In this document: in pieces, positions 25,946-35,505 of the stretch
Position numbering within the stretch: the stretch's first letter is position 1
Layout: every line of letters starts with the position of its first letter
NCBI RefSeq assembly: GCF_015624485.1
Contig: NZ_CP061378.1
Location: 5,208,001 to 5,272,000 of the forward strand
DNA length: 64,000 nt
Source of the DNA: Bradyrhizobium genosp. L
GTDB lineage: Bacteria; Pseudomonadota; Alphaproteobacteria; Rhizobiales; Xanthobacteraceae
Direction of reading: 5' to 3'
Position numbers and translations under genes: made by a program
Notes under the pieces: generated by a model
Told to the model about the DNA's origin: nothing
Databases searched by the model: none
The model's input: the letters and a program-made list of their open reading frames with translations, nothing else

Positions 25946-27784
25946 TCACGCGTACCTTGCCAACATCCATTTCATGTTCAGATAGGGCCAGATCCGGCCG
26001 ACGCTCTCCCAATCCCAGCCTTGCCGCGCGGTCAGGCGGCCGACCGCCCGCACAAGCTGCACCTCATCGACCATGTCGGCAAAGGCCGGCACCTTTCGCG
26101 CCAGCAGCTCGGCGGTCCAGCTCGAGAGCGGCCCGTTCAGCCATTCCGGCATCGGCGAGTTGAAGCCGACCTTGCGCCGCGCGGTGCGGATGCTTTCCGG
26201 CATCAGATTGGCCATCGCCTTTCGTGCCACCGCCTTGGTGATGCCGTCGGAGAGCTTGCTCGTCTCCGGCAGAGCCATCGTGTAGGTCACCAGACGCCAA
26301 TCCATGAAGGGCATGCGGACCTCGATGCCATGCGCCATCGAGAGCCGGTCGAAATTGCGCAGGATCGTCGGCAGCGTGCTCGAATGGAACATGCGGTAGA
26401 GCCGCCGGTTCAGCGCACCCCAGTCGCGCGGCAGCTCGTCGTCCTCGGCGACCAGCGGCAGCGGCGCCGGCGTCGCGGCAAGCCCGCCGCGCAGGAAGTA
26501 ATGCCCCTGGCGGCGGATCATCTGCGCCCGCGCCAGGTCGACGCCGCGCTGCGCGAACGGCAAGCGCGAGGTCAGCGCGGCCGCGGCGTTGCGGACACGA
26601 AACGCCGCAGACTGGCCTTCCTGCAGATAGGCGCCCATCAATTCGTCGGCGCCATGGCCGTCGAGTGACACCGTGACGTTCTGCCGGCGCAGCTCGCGGT
26701 AGATCAACCAGGCCGCGCTCGGCAGTCCGATATAGACGTCGTCATTATCCGCGAGGATGCGATCGAGGTCGGTCAACGCATCGCCGCGCCCGATCGCGAG
26801 GAAGGTCGGCTCGACCTCGGCCCAGGCCGCCGCTTCCTCGGCCGCCGGCCGCTCGTCGTTGCTGGCGCCGGGAAACGTCGCGACAAAGGCATGGCGCCAG
26901 GCGGTCGAGTCACGCGGGCCCATCCCCGCGCGCTCATGCGAGGCCATCGCGCAGATCACCGCGGACGAATCGAACCCCCCGGACAGGCAGGTCCCGATCG
27001 GTACGTCGCTGCGCATGCGCAGCGCGACGGAATCCTGAAACAGCCCGCGAAAGCGGTCCACCCGCTCGGCCTCGCCGCTCGGAATCTCCGGCAGGTGATC
27101 CACGGTGCGCCACCAGCGGCGCATCTCGACGCGTCCCTGGCGCAGCCACATGCAATGGCCGGCCTGCAGGCGGCGCACCTGCCGGAACAGGCTCCGCGCG
27201 CTGCCTTCGATGCCGAACGGATCGAGCAGCAGCCGCCGCGCCACGTCGAGATCGATTGTTGCGTCGATCAACCCGCTGCCCGCCAGCGCGCGCTGTTCGG
27301 ACGCGAACACGAAGCGCTCGGGCGTCAGCGCATAGAGCATCGGCTTGATGCCGAAGCGATCGCGGGCGAGGAACAGTTCGTCGGTCGTCGTGTCGACGAT
27401 GGCAAGCGCCCACATGCCGTTGAAGCGCAGCAGCATCTCCTCGCCCCAGGCTTGCCACGCGGCGAGGATCACCTCGGTGTCGGATTGGCTCCGGAAAGTC
27501 GCACCCTTCGCCTCGAGCTCGCGGCGCAACTCGAGGAAATTGTAGATCTCGCCATTGTAGAGGATGACGTGGCGGCCATCGCCAGAGACCATCGGCTGAT
27601 AGCCGCCGTCGGTCGGATCGATGATCGCGAGCCGGCGGTGGGCGAAAGCGAGATTGCGCTTCGCGTTGAACCAGTTGCCCTCGCCGAACGGCCCCCGATG
27701 CGCGATCAGGCTGCTGAGCCGCGAGAGCTCGGCCGGCTCGACCGGATTGCCCCGGAGATTGACGATGCCAGCGATCCCGCACAT
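25946..27784 (-). CDS. asnB: Asparagine synthetase, glutamine-hydrolysing (AsnB-like)
   Basis: A 612-residue amidotransferase. It starts MCGIAGIVN, with Cys2 as the glutaminase nucleophile, then RHRRLAIID-type ammonia-channel motifs and ILYNGEIYNF. The synthetase domain has the PP-loop SGGFDSSAV near residue 262 and DGHGADELMGAY. In glycan loci such enzymes often amidate uronic acids or sugar precursors rather than aspartate; which applies here is unknown. The upstream in-frame extension to 28699 overlaps the flippase gene and is noise. It begins two bases after the flippase stop. Confidence 0.87.
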   Translation of the reverse strand: MCGIAGIVNLRGNPVEPAELSRLSSLIAHRGPFGEGNWFNAKRNLAFAHRRLAIIDPTDGGYQPMVSGDGRHVILYNGEIYNFLELRRELEAKGATFRSQSDTEVILAAWQAWGEEMLLRFNGMWALAIVDTTTDELFLARDRFGIKPMLYALTPERFVFASEQRALAGSGLIDATIDLDVARRLLLDPFGIEGSARSLFRQVRRLQAGHCMWLRQGRVEMRRWWRTVDHLPEIPSGEAERVDRFRGLFQDSVALRMRSDVPIGTCLSGGFDSSAVICAMASHERAGMGPRDSTAWRHAFVATFPGASNDERPAAEEAAAWAEVEPTFLAIGRGDALTDLDRILADNDDVYIGLPSAAWLIYRELRRQNVTVSLDGHGADELMGAYLQEGQSAAFRVRNAAAALTSRLPFAQRGVDLARAQMIRRQGHYFLRGGLAATPAPLPLVAEDDELPRDWGALNRRLYRMFHSSTLPTILRNFDRLSMAHGIEVRMPFMDWRLVTYTMALPETSKLSDGITKAVARKAMANLMPESIRTARRKVGFNSPMPEWLNGPLSSWTAELLARKVPAFADMVDEVQLVRAVGRLTARQGWDWESVGRIWPYLNMKWMLARYA

Positions 27785-27786
27785 CT

Positions 27787-29340
27787 CTAGACGGCCCTCA
27801 ACGGCAAGAAGCGAGTGACGATGGCGCTGAGATCGCGCCGGCAGACGGTGCGATAGGGCCCAAGTTGCGAGGCGGCGACCGCGGCAACGAAGATCGCCGC
27901 CGCCGACACCACGTAGAGCGAGATCACATACCACCATGACGGCGCGTGGTCGAATGCCGCGTGGCCGAGTTCTGCGCGCAACGCCAGGGCGACCGCGATG
28001 CCGACGCCGAGCGGCACCAGGACGAAATGCAGAACGCGCGACCACAGGCCCTCGAGCCTGAACGTCCGCTGCAGCAGGACCACGGTCGTGACCATCTGCG
28101 CGATCATGCCGAGGCAAGTGCTCCAGCCGGCGCCCTGCCAGCCGAACATGGGCAGCGCGATGGCGCTGGTCGCCAGCGTGAAAATACCCGTCATCAGCGA
28201 GATCAGCGCATTGGAGCTGGAGCGGCCCTGCGACAGCAGATAGAATGCAAACACATTGGCGCAGGACCCCAGGATCCCGCTGATCGACAGCACCACCAGC
28301 ACCAGTTGCGCTTCGTTCGCGACCTCTGCGCCGGTCCAGCGATAGAGCAGCGCGCCGGCAACCGGGATCAGCCCGCCGAGCGCGCTTGCCGCGAGCACGT
28401 TGAGGATCCAGGACGACCGCAGCAGCAGGTCGACCTTGCGGTCGTCGGCTTCCTTTTGCAGCGTGCTGAAGAACGGGAACAGGATCTCGCCGACCCGCAG
28501 CACGCCGATATAGACTGCCTCTTCCAGCCGCTGCGCGACGCTGTAGAAGCCGACGAATTGCGGCTGCAGCAGCGCGCCGAGCAGATAGCGGTCGGCCTGC
28601 CCGGCAAACAGCGCGCCGCTTTGAGCCGCGAGCTGCCAGCCACCGAGCTTGACCAGCGCGTGCAGCGCGCCGCGATCGAGCGCGGGCCGCGCCAGCCACT
28701 CACGGATCACGCGCCGCGACCAATAGACGGCCATCGCCAGATTGGTCGCAAAGCCCAGCGCCTGGCAGCCGAGAAAGGTCGAGGCGCGTGGCGCCAGCGG
28801 GATCAGCGCGAGCATCGACAGCGTCGCCACCAGCGTTCCGGAAATGCTGATCGAGGCGATCCGCCGATAGTCCTGCCGCGCCGTGAACAGCGACAGGAAC
28901 ACCGCGAACAGGCACTGCGCCAGCCAGCCGGCGCCGGCAAGCGCAAAAGCCAACGTGAGGTCGTCGGCGGCAGCACCGCTCAGATGAAAGCCCAGCCGCG
29001 CCAGCGGCGCTCCGGCAAGGCCCAGCACGAGCGTGATCACGCCGCCGGCCAGGAGCGCCATGGCAAGCGCGGTCGCAAAGAAACGCCGCGCCTCGCCGCG
29101 CTCGGACGGCGCCAATCGCTGCGCGAGCTCGCGCGCGGTCGACAGCCCGAGCGCATTGCTGAACATCAGCGCCGGCGCGACGCACGCCGTCACCAGCCCC
29201 GCGACACCGAACGCGGCGAGTCCGAGACGGAAGATGACGAACGGCAGGATCGCGAGGTTGAGCAGCACCGCGACCGCAAAGGCGACCGCATTCCACGCCG
29301 AGTTACCGAGCAGATCGGACGGACTTTTTTTCAACGCCAT
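27787..29340 (-). CDS. Polysaccharide flippase, Wzx-like (second copy)
   Basis: A 517-residue membrane protein with 12-14 hydrophobic helices, opening AWNAVAFAVAVLLNLAILPF and ending in VISLYVVSAAAIFVAAVAA. This is the polysaccharide-transporter architecture of the MOP superfamily. ATG 29340 (MALKKSPSD) is preferred to the start at 29409, whose added residues are hydrophilic and lack similarity. It heads the seven-gene minus-strand run down to 21337. It is the second flippase in the window, the other being at 10274-11602. Confidence 0.8.
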   Translation of the reverse strand: MALKKSPSDLLGNSAWNAVAFAVAVLLNLAILPFVIFRLGLAAFGVAGLVTACVAPALMFSNALGLSTARELAQRLAPSERGEARRFFATALAMALLAGGVITLVLGLAGAPLARLGFHLSGAAADDLTLAFALAGAGWLAQCLFAVFLSLFTARQDYRRIASISISGTLVATLSMLALIPLAPRASTFLGCQALGFATNLAMAVYWSRRVIREWLARPALDRGALHALVKLGGWQLAAQSGALFAGQADRYLLGALLQPQFVGFYSVAQRLEEAVYIGVLRVGEILFPFFSTLQKEADDRKVDLLLRSSWILNVLAASALGGLIPVAGALLYRWTGAEVANEAQLVLVVLSISGILGSCANVFAFYLLSQGRSSSNALISLMTGIFTLATSAIALPMFGWQGAGWSTCLGMIAQMVTTVVLLQRTFRLEGLWSRVLHFVLVPLGVGIAVALALRAELGHAAFDHAPSWWYVISLYVVSAAAIFVAAVAASQLGPYRTVCRRDLSAIVTRFLPLRAV

Positions 29341-29593
29341 CCTTTTCTCAACAAACTTGCCAGCTTTCAGGCGATCGCCTCGATCCGCCTCAAGTGCCTC
29401 TGCCATCAAGGCAAAACCTTTTCAACCGGCACGGGCTAGCAGGGGCGGCGCGGAATGTCGAGGGTAGGCGTCTATCGCGCCGGCTGATCGGCGGGGTGGG
29501 CGAATTGGCCGTTGATTCCACGACCCGAAACCGCCTATCTGGCGTCATCCGCCCTTCAAATCCGCCGCCATCCCAGCGTCCGAAAGCAGCAAC

Positions 29594-30736
29594 GTGGCCA
29601 TCGACCCGATTCCGTTCAACCGGCCCTACACGACCGGGAAGGAGCTCGACAACATGGCCGAGGCGCAGCGCGCCCTGCATCTGTCGGGCGACGGCGGCTT
29701 CACGGCGCGCTGCCATCGCTGGATCGAGCAGCAGACCGGCTGCGCCCGGGCGCTTCTAACCCATTCCTGTTCGTCCGCACTCGATATGTCGGCGCTGCTG
29801 CTCGACATCGCCCCCGGCGACGAGATCATCATGCCGTCGTTCACCTTCGTCTCGACCGCGAATGCGTTCGTGCTGCGCGGCGCCGTCCCGGTGTTCGTCG
29901 ATATCCGCGAGGACACGCTCAATCTCGACGAACGCCTGATCGAGGCCGCGATCACGCCGCGGACACGCGCGATCGTGCCGGTGCACTATGCCGGCGTCGC
30001 CTGCGAGATGGACGCGATCATGACGCTTGCGCGGCGCCATGGGCTCGCCGTGGTCGAGGACGCCGCGCAAGGCGTCGCGGCCGACTACAAGGGCCGCGCG
30101 CTCGGCGCGATCGGCGATCTCGGCAGCTTCAGCTTTCATGAGACCAAGAATGTGATCGCGGGCGAAGGCGGCGCGCTGCTGGTCAACGATCCCGCGCTGG
30201 TGCAGCGCGCCGAGATCATCCGCGAGAAGGGCACCGATCGCGCCCGCTTCTACCGTGGCGAGATCGACAAATACACCTGGCAGGATGTCGGCTCGTCGTA
30301 TCTGCCGAGCGAGATCAACGCCGCATTCCTGTGGGCGCAACTCGAGCAGGCCGAACGCATCACCCGCGAACGCGTCGCGCTGTGGCAACGCTATCATGCC
30401 GGGCTCGAGCAACTCGAGCAGCGCGACCTGTTGCGGCGTCCGATCGTGCCGGCGGAGTGCCGGCATAACGGCCATCTCTACTACGTGCTGCTGGCGCCCG
30501 GCATCGATCGCCAGACGGTCATCAGGAAGCTGAAAGACGCCAGCATCTCGTCCGTGTTCCACTATGTGCCGCTGCATTCGTCGCCGGCGGGCCGGCGGTT
30601 CGCCCGCGCCCATGGCGAAATGTCGCTGACGACGGAGCTCTCGGAGCGGTTGATCAGGCTGCCGATGTGGGTCGGCCTGAGCGAAAGTCAGCAGCAGCGC
30701 GTCTGCGACGTGCTGGGCACGATCCTCGCGGGATGA
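29594..30736 (+). CDS. wecE: dTDP-4-amino-4,6-dideoxygalactose transaminase-like (WecE/RffA)
   Basis: A 380-residue DegT/DnrJ/EryC1 aminotransferase. IPFNRPYTTGKELD at the N-terminus, GDGGFTARCHRWIE, SCSSALDMSALLL and VVEDAAQGV are hallmarks of the WecE/RffA group that makes dTDP-Fuc4N. The PLP-binding Lys is in SFHETKNVIAGEGGA. GTG at 29594 is the start, since no ATG lies near the conserved N-terminus. It is divergent from the flippase operon and convergent with the GspC-like gene at 30755. No dTDP-glucose dehydratase is seen in the window, so its substrate must come from elsewhere. Confidence 0.85.
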   Translation: MAIDPIPFNRPYTTGKELDNMAEAQRALHLSGDGGFTARCHRWIEQQTGCARALLTHSCSSALDMSALLLDIAPGDEIIMPSFTFVSTANAFVLRGAVPVFVDIREDTLNLDERLIEAAITPRTRAIVPVHYAGVACEMDAIMTLARRHGLAVVEDAAQGVAADYKGRALGAIGDLGSFSFHETKNVIAGEGGALLVNDPALVQRAEIIREKGTDRARFYRGEIDKYTWQDVGSSYLPSEINAAFLWAQLEQAERITRERVALWQRYHAGLEQLEQRDLLRRPIVPAECRHNGHLYYVLLAPGIDRQTVIRKLKDASISSVFHYVPLHSSPAGRRFARAHGEMSLTTELSERLIRLPMWVGLSESQQQRVCDVLGTILAG

Positions 30737-30754
30737 TCGCCGGCACGGACAGGC

Positions 30755-31495
30755 TCAAAGCCCGTCCGACTCGCCATTCTTCGGCGTCGAGCGCGGCACG
30801 AACGGCGCATAGGAGCCGTCTGCGGCACCGGCCACCGGCACCGGCGGCAGCGCGGGGTTGACCAGCGGCGTTCCGCCGATCTGGCGAGGTACGCCACCGC
30901 TGCTCACCTGCGACGTAGCCGGGGCGTCCTGGCGCTGCAGGGCAATGACCTCGCTGCGGCCGCTCTTGACGAGGGTGACCTCGCGCGGCTGCACCGCGCT
31001 GAGCTGCCACCCCTGGTGCGTGTCGCCCTGGCGCAGCCGAATCGCCTTTTGTGTCATGCGGTCGATGAACACCGCGAAGGCGTCGCCGTCGCCGACCACG
31101 GCGCCGATCAGGCTCAGCGCCGGATGCTCGGGTTCGGCAGGAGGCGGCGGCGCGGCAGCGACCGGCACCGCCGCCGGCGCAACCACGGCGCGCTGCGGCG
31201 GCCGCCGCGAGACCGAGAAGATCGGCCGGTCCACCGTCGCAGTCAGCGCCGACAGCGGCACCGCCCAGAGCGGGTTTCCGCTCGGCAACGCCTTGGCCGG
31301 CTCCCGGGCAGGTTGCGCCAGCGGCCTCAAATTGCCGATGTCGACCGAATCGCCGGCGTCCCCGGCCCGCTCGGCCGGAAGCACGTCCAGCGACGACGAG
31401 GTCGCGGCCTTTAGCTCAAGCGGCGTGGCCACGGACAAGGCCGCGCCCGACAGCAGCGCGAGAAGCAGAAATTTGGGCCACTTGTCCATGCTCAT
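30755..31495 (-). CDS. GspC/GspN-like type II secretion inner-membrane protein
   Basis: A 246-residue protein with an N-terminal hydrophobic segment (KFLLLALLSGAALSVA), a proline/alanine-rich linker near residues 110-125, and a C-terminal small beta domain with LSLIGAVVGDGDAFAVFID, IRLRQGDTHQGWQLSAV and VTLVKSGRSEVIAL. The sequence VDRPIFSVSRRPP before the linker and the later domain resemble the homology region of GspC or PilP, and alphaproteobacterial proteins of this kind are often labelled GspN. It is 4.6 kb from the main gsp operon. Which T2SS role it plays is uncertain. ATG 31489 is an alternative start. Confidence 0.6.
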   Translation of the reverse strand: MSMDKWPKFLLLALLSGAALSVATPLELKAATSSSLDVLPAERAGDAGDSVDIGNLRPLAQPAREPAKALPSGNPLWAVPLSALTATVDRPIFSVSRRPPQRAVVAPAAVPVAAAPPPPAEPEHPALSLIGAVVGDGDAFAVFIDRMTQKAIRLRQGDTHQGWQLSAVQPREVTLVKSGRSEVIALQRQDAPATSQVSSGGVPRQIGGTPLVNPALPPVPVAGAADGSYAPFVPRSTPKNGESDGL

Positions 31496-31741
31496 CCAAA
31501 AGCATTGTGCGATGCGGTCGCGCCGCACCCGGTCGAGCCACCCTATCCGCAGCAGGCCATCCCATCAACTCGACGCGATTCGCGGCACCGTCTCCGGTAA
31601 TGATTGTTCCATGCGCTCATTGCGAATGTTGCCGAACAGTCACGCAGTCCAAAATACGCAGGCCCGAGCGCCAGAACAGCGGCACAACGCTGTGAGATCA
31701 TGGCAGAAATTGGCGTGTTTCGTGACTCCGGCCGCGAAGAC

Positions 31742-31755
31742 GTTTTGACCAAAAC
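31742..31755. promoter_or_regulatory. Palindrome upstream of the autotransporter gene
   Basis: GTTTTG-AC-CAAAAC is a perfect 6-2-6 inverted repeat 20 bases upstream of the ATG at 31775. It could be an operator; there is no independent support. Confidence 0.3.
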
Positions 31756-31774
31756 AATTTTTGAGACAGGCGCC

Positions 31775-34700
31775 ATGGCTGAGCTGAGATTGCCCGTGCG
31801 GAATGCCAGGAGCGGATTGCGGTCCGTGACGCGGCATTCGATTGCGGTGCTGCTCGCCGCCACCGCATTGGGCGTCGTCTCCGCGCATGCGACCGACGGC
31901 ACCTGGACCGGCACCTCCAGCAACGACTGGACCGACGGCACCAACTGGTCATCTACCCCGACCGTTCCGGACGGCACCGCGACCTTCACCAACAACGGCG
32001 CTCCGACCAACGTCGACAGCAACGGCGCGGTCAATGTCGGAACCGTGGTGTTCACCCCTGCTCCGGCCAATGCCCCCGCCTACACCATCAACACCAACGA
32101 TTTCTTCATCGTGAACGGTGTCGGGGTCTCGAACAATTCGACCAACACCCAAACCTTCAACATCAATTCGGGGATGGTCTTCTCGAATGCGAGCAGCGCG
32201 AGCGCGGGCACCAACGGGGTAACCTACAACGTCAATGGCGGCGCTGCGCTGAGCTTTACCGGCACCAGCACCGCCGGCACCGCGACCATCAACAGCACGA
32301 TCGGGGACATCGAGTTCTACAACAACAGCACCGCAGGCTCGGCGACGATCGCAACCGGGCTGGTGATGAATTTCAACGACGCCTCGTCGGCCGGCAGCTC
32401 GCTCATCACCAACACCGGCACGCTCGGCTTCAACACGACGGCGACCGCGGGAACGGCCAGCATCACCAACGACGCGATCGTCGCCTTCACCGGTTCGGCC
32501 ACCGCCGGAAGCTCGACCATCACGACCGACAATGCGGCGACCACCGGTTTCTCCGGCTCGAGCACCGGCGGCAACGCGCGCTTCATCACCAATGTCGGCG
32601 GCACGGTCGACATCTCCGGCCTGACCTCGGGCGGCATGACGTCAGGCTCGATCGAGGGCGCCGGCGATTACGTGCTCGGTGCCAACACGCTGACGACCGG
32701 CAGCAACAACCTCTCCACCCAGGTCGACGGCACGATCTCCGGCACCGGCGGCGGGCTGACCAAGGTCGGCACCGGCACCCTGACGCTGACCGGCTTCAAC
32801 AGTTATACCGGCGCCACCACGATCAATGCCGGCACGCTGGCGCTGTCGGGCTTCGGCGGCATATCGAGCTCCAGCGTCGTCACCGTCAATGCGACGTTCG
32901 ATGTCTCCGGAGCAACGCTTCCCTTCGCCGCGATCACGACCCTCGCCGGCAGTTCCGCCGGCGTCGTGACGCTGGGCAGCACGCGCCTGATCATCACCAA
33001 CGGCTCCACCGAATTCGCGGGCTCGATCCAGGGAGCCGGCGGAATCGATATCTTCGCGGGAACGCAAACGCTGTCCGGGGTCAACACCTACGGCAACGTG
33101 TCGCAGATCGAGGCCGGCGCGACGCTGGCGCTGAAAGGCAGCGGCTCGATCGCGAATTCGCTCTATGTCGGGCTCGCCGGTCCGGGCGCGACCTTCGACA
33201 TTTCGCAGACCACATCCGGCGCATCGGTCGGCGGCCTGCTCTCGTCCGGGACCGACGGCACGGTATCGCTCGGCTCGAAGACGCTGACCATTACCAACGG
33301 CAACTTTTTCGGCGGCGTGATTCAGGACGGTGGTATCGGCGGCGGCACCGGCGGCAACCTGGTCATTGCCAACGGCGCCTGGCAGCAGCTCGGCGGCGCC
33401 AACACCTATACCGGCACGACGACGATCGCCGCCGGCGGCGAGCTTGACCTGATCAACAACGGCGCCGTCAACGGCAGCATCGCGACCTCCAGCAGCGTCA
33501 TCAACAACGGCTTGTTCGATATTTCCGGCGTCACCAACGGCGCCTCGATCAAGTCGCTGTCGGGCGCGAGCACCGGTTCGGTCAATCTCGGCAACAACAC
33601 GCTGACGATCACCAATGCGAACGGCAACTATGCCGGCGTGATCGGGGACAGCGGCCTTGTCGGCAGCCTCGTGATGTCGGGCGGCACGCAGGTGCTGTCC
33701 GGCACCAACACCTACACCGGCACGACCACGGTGAACGGCGGCACGCTGGTGGTCGACGGCTCGACTGCGACCTCGTCGCTGACGACGGTGAATGCCGGCG
33801 GCACCCTGGCCGGCTCCGGCATGGTCGGCGCCACCGCCGTGAACGGTGGCACGTTGGCGCCGGGATCGGCCGGCGGCAGCGCCTTCGGCCCGCTCACCGT
33901 AGCGGGCAACCTCTCGTTCACCGCAGCCTCGACCTACATGGTCCAGGTGACGCCGACCGCCTCCGGTCTCACCAACGTGACCGGGTCGGCCAATCTCGGC
34001 GGCGCAACGGTGAGCGCAGCGTTTCTTCCGGGGAGCTACGTCAACAAGCAATACACCATCGTCAATGCCACCGGCGGAATCGGCGGCACGACATTCAATC
34101 CGACCGTTGTTTCCAACAATTCGAACCTGCAATCGTCGCTCAGCTACGACGCCAACAATGCCTATCTCAATATCAAGCTGGTCTTCACCCCGCCGCCACC
34201 ACCCAGCGGACCGAGCGGACCGAGCGGGCCCAGCTTGCCGAGCGGCTTGAACATCAACCAGCAGAACGTCGCCAACACGCTGGTCAATTACTTCAACGGC
34301 ACCGGATCGATCCCGCTATCGTTCGCTTCGCTCAATGCGTCGGGCCTGACGGTGGCCTCCGGCGAACTCGGCACCGGCGTGATCCAGTCCTCGATCAACG
34401 CCGACAGCCAGTTCCTCGGCCTCATGCTGGATCCCACCATCGCCGGTCGCGGCACGGGCTTTGCCACGCCCGGCGGCGCCTCGGGCTATGCTGCCGAGAT
34501 CAGTGCTGCGTCCGCCTATGCTATGCGTCCGGCAACCGAGAGCGAGCGGGCAGCCTATGCGATGGCCACCAAGGCGCCGTTATTCGCGCCGCAGCCGCTC
34601 AACCGCTGGAGCGTCTGGGCCGCAAGCTATGGCGGCTCGGCGACGACCAACGGCAACGCCATGGTCGGCTCGCAGGACGCCAAATCCCAGGTCTGGGGCA

Positions 34701-35446
34701 TGGCTGCGGGCGCCGACTACAAGCTCTCGCCGGACACGTTGATCGGCTTCGCGCTCGGCGGCGGCGGCACCAATTATTCGCTGGCCAACAACCTCGGCAG
34801 CGGCTCGGCCGACCTGTTCCAGGCCGGCGTGTTCGGGCGTCACAATTTCGGCGCCGGCGGCTATCTGTCCGCGGCGCTGGCCTATAGCTGGCACGACGTC
34901 ACCACCAACCGCACCGTGACCTTGGCCGGCTTCGACCAGTTGCAGGGCCGCTTCCAGGCGGAATCCTTCTCGGCCCGCTTCGAGGGCGGCTACCGCTACG
35001 CGACGCCGTGGGTCGGCCTCACGCCTTACGTCGCGGCGCAAGTGGTCACCTTCAACCTGCCCGCCTACGCCGAAACCGCAGTCATCGGCACGCCGCTGTT
35101 CGCGCTCAACTATGCGAACCAGAGCACCACCGTCGGCCGCACCGAGCTCGGCCTGCGCACCGACAAGTCCTATGCGCTGCAGGACGCGGTGCTGACCTTG
35201 CGCGGGCGCACCGCCTGGGCCCATGACTATAACAACAACAACTCGGTCAGCGCGATCTTCCAGTCGCTGCCGGGCACCAGCTTCGTGGTCAACGGCGCAA
35301 CCCCGAAACCCGACTCGGCCCTGGTTAGCGCCGGCGCCGAGGTGAAGTGGCTGAACGGCTTCTCGGTTGCCGCGACCTTCGAGGGCGAGTTCTCCAGCAA
35401 CGTCACCAGCTACGCCGGCAAGGGCGTGGCGAAGTATAGTTGGTAG
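31775..35446 (+). CDS. Autotransporter (type V secretion) with PATR-type repeats
   Basis: A 1223-residue outer-membrane protein. The N-terminus MAELRLPVRNARSG begins an extended signal region that continues through IAVLLAATALGVVSAHA to a likely cleavage before TDG. The passenger (about 35-800) is Gly/Thr/Ser/Asn-rich with passenger-associated repeats such as TGFNSYTGATTINAGTL, recurring as TYTGTTTIAAGGEL and TYTGTTTVNGGTL. A proline/glycine linker (residues about 805-825) precedes the beta-barrel domain (about 940-1223), which starts RWSVWAASYGG and ends in an aromatic residue (KYSW). No enzymatic passenger domain is visible, so adhesion or surface-structure functions are more likely. It is flanked by T2SS genes. 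Confidence 0.9.
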   Translation: MAELRLPVRNARSGLRSVTRHSIAVLLAATALGVVSAHATDGTWTGTSSNDWTDGTNWSSTPTVPDGTATFTNNGAPTNVDSNGAVNVGTVVFTPAPANAPAYTINTNDFFIVNGVGVSNNSTNTQTFNINSGMVFSNASSASAGTNGVTYNVNGGAALSFTGTSTAGTATINSTIGDIEFYNNSTAGSATIATGLVMNFNDASSAGSSLITNTGTLGFNTTATAGTASITNDAIVAFTGSATAGSSTITTDNAATTGFSGSSTGGNARFITNVGGTVDISGLTSGGMTSGSIEGAGDYVLGANTLTTGSNNLSTQVDGTISGTGGGLTKVGTGTLTLTGFNSYTGATTINAGTLALSGFGGISSSSVVTVNATFDVSGATLPFAAITTLAGSSAGVVTLGSTRLIITNGSTEFAGSIQGAGGIDIFAGTQTLSGVNTYGNVSQIEAGATLALKGSGSIANSLYVGLAGPGATFDISQTTSGASVGGLLSSGTDGTVSLGSKTLTITNGNFFGGVIQDGGIGGGTGGNLVIANGAWQQLGGANTYTGTTTIAAGGELDLINNGAVNGSIATSSSVINNGLFDISGVTNGASIKSLSGASTGSVNLGNNTLTITNANGNYAGVIGDSGLVGSLVMSGGTQVLSGTNTYTGTTTVNGGTLVVDGSTATSSLTTVNAGGTLAGSGMVGATAVNGGTLAPGSAGGSAFGPLTVAGNLSFTAASTYMVQVTPTASGLTNVTGSANLGGATVSAAFLPGSYVNKQYTIVNATGGIGGTTFNPTVVSNNSNLQSSLSYDANNAYLNIKLVFTPPPPPSGPSGPSGPSLPSGLNINQQNVANTLVNYFNGTGSIPLSFASLNASGLTVASGELGTGVIQSSINADSQFLGLMLDPTIAGRGTGFATPGGASGYAAEISAASAYAMRPATESERAAYAMATKAPLFAPQPLNRWSVWAASYGGSATTNGNAMVGSQDAKSQVWGMAAGADYKLSPDTLIGFALGGGGTNYSLANNLGSGSADLFQAGVFGRHNFGAGGYLSAALAYSWHDVTTNRTVTLAGFDQLQGRFQAESFSARFEGGYRYATPWVGLTPYVAAQVVTFNLPAYAETAVIGTPLFALNYANQSTTVGRTELGLRTDKSYALQDAVLTLRGRTAWAHDYNNNNSVSAIFQSLPGTSFVVNGATPKPDSALVSAGAEVKWLNGFSVAATFEGEFSSNVTSYAGKGVAKYSW

Positions 35447-35468
35447 GTCTTAGCAGACCCCGCAGCCC

Positions 35469-35503
35469 TTGACGTTGACGCGATTGTATCCTATAGGATA
35501 CCT
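35469..35503 (+). promoter_or_regulatory. Promoter and palindromic operator of the toxin-antitoxin pair
   Basis: GTATCCTATAGGATAC at 35486-35501 is a perfect 16-base palindrome ending 4 bases before the toxin ATG. TTGACG at 35469 and again at 35475 provides a -35 element; TATAGG inside the palindrome can serve as -10 (17-base spacing from the first). The arrangement suits autorepression by the antitoxin. Confidence 0.7.
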
Positions 35504-35505
35504 CA

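Noticed and set aside
27785..28699. Upstream extension of the asparagine synthetase gene
   Set aside because: The glutaminase Cys must be at residue 2 of MCGIAGI, so translation starts at 27784.
27946..29439. Open frame of 497 codons opposite the second flippase
   Set aside because: Strongly biased to Arg, Gln, Glu and His and lacking any motif, while the opposite strand encodes a clear multi-helix membrane protein.
32642..34132. Open frame of 496 codons opposite the autotransporter
   Set aside because: It is antisense to a gene with a signal region, passenger repeats and barrel; its Arg/Gly/Ala-rich composition is typical of a shadow frame in GC-rich DNA.
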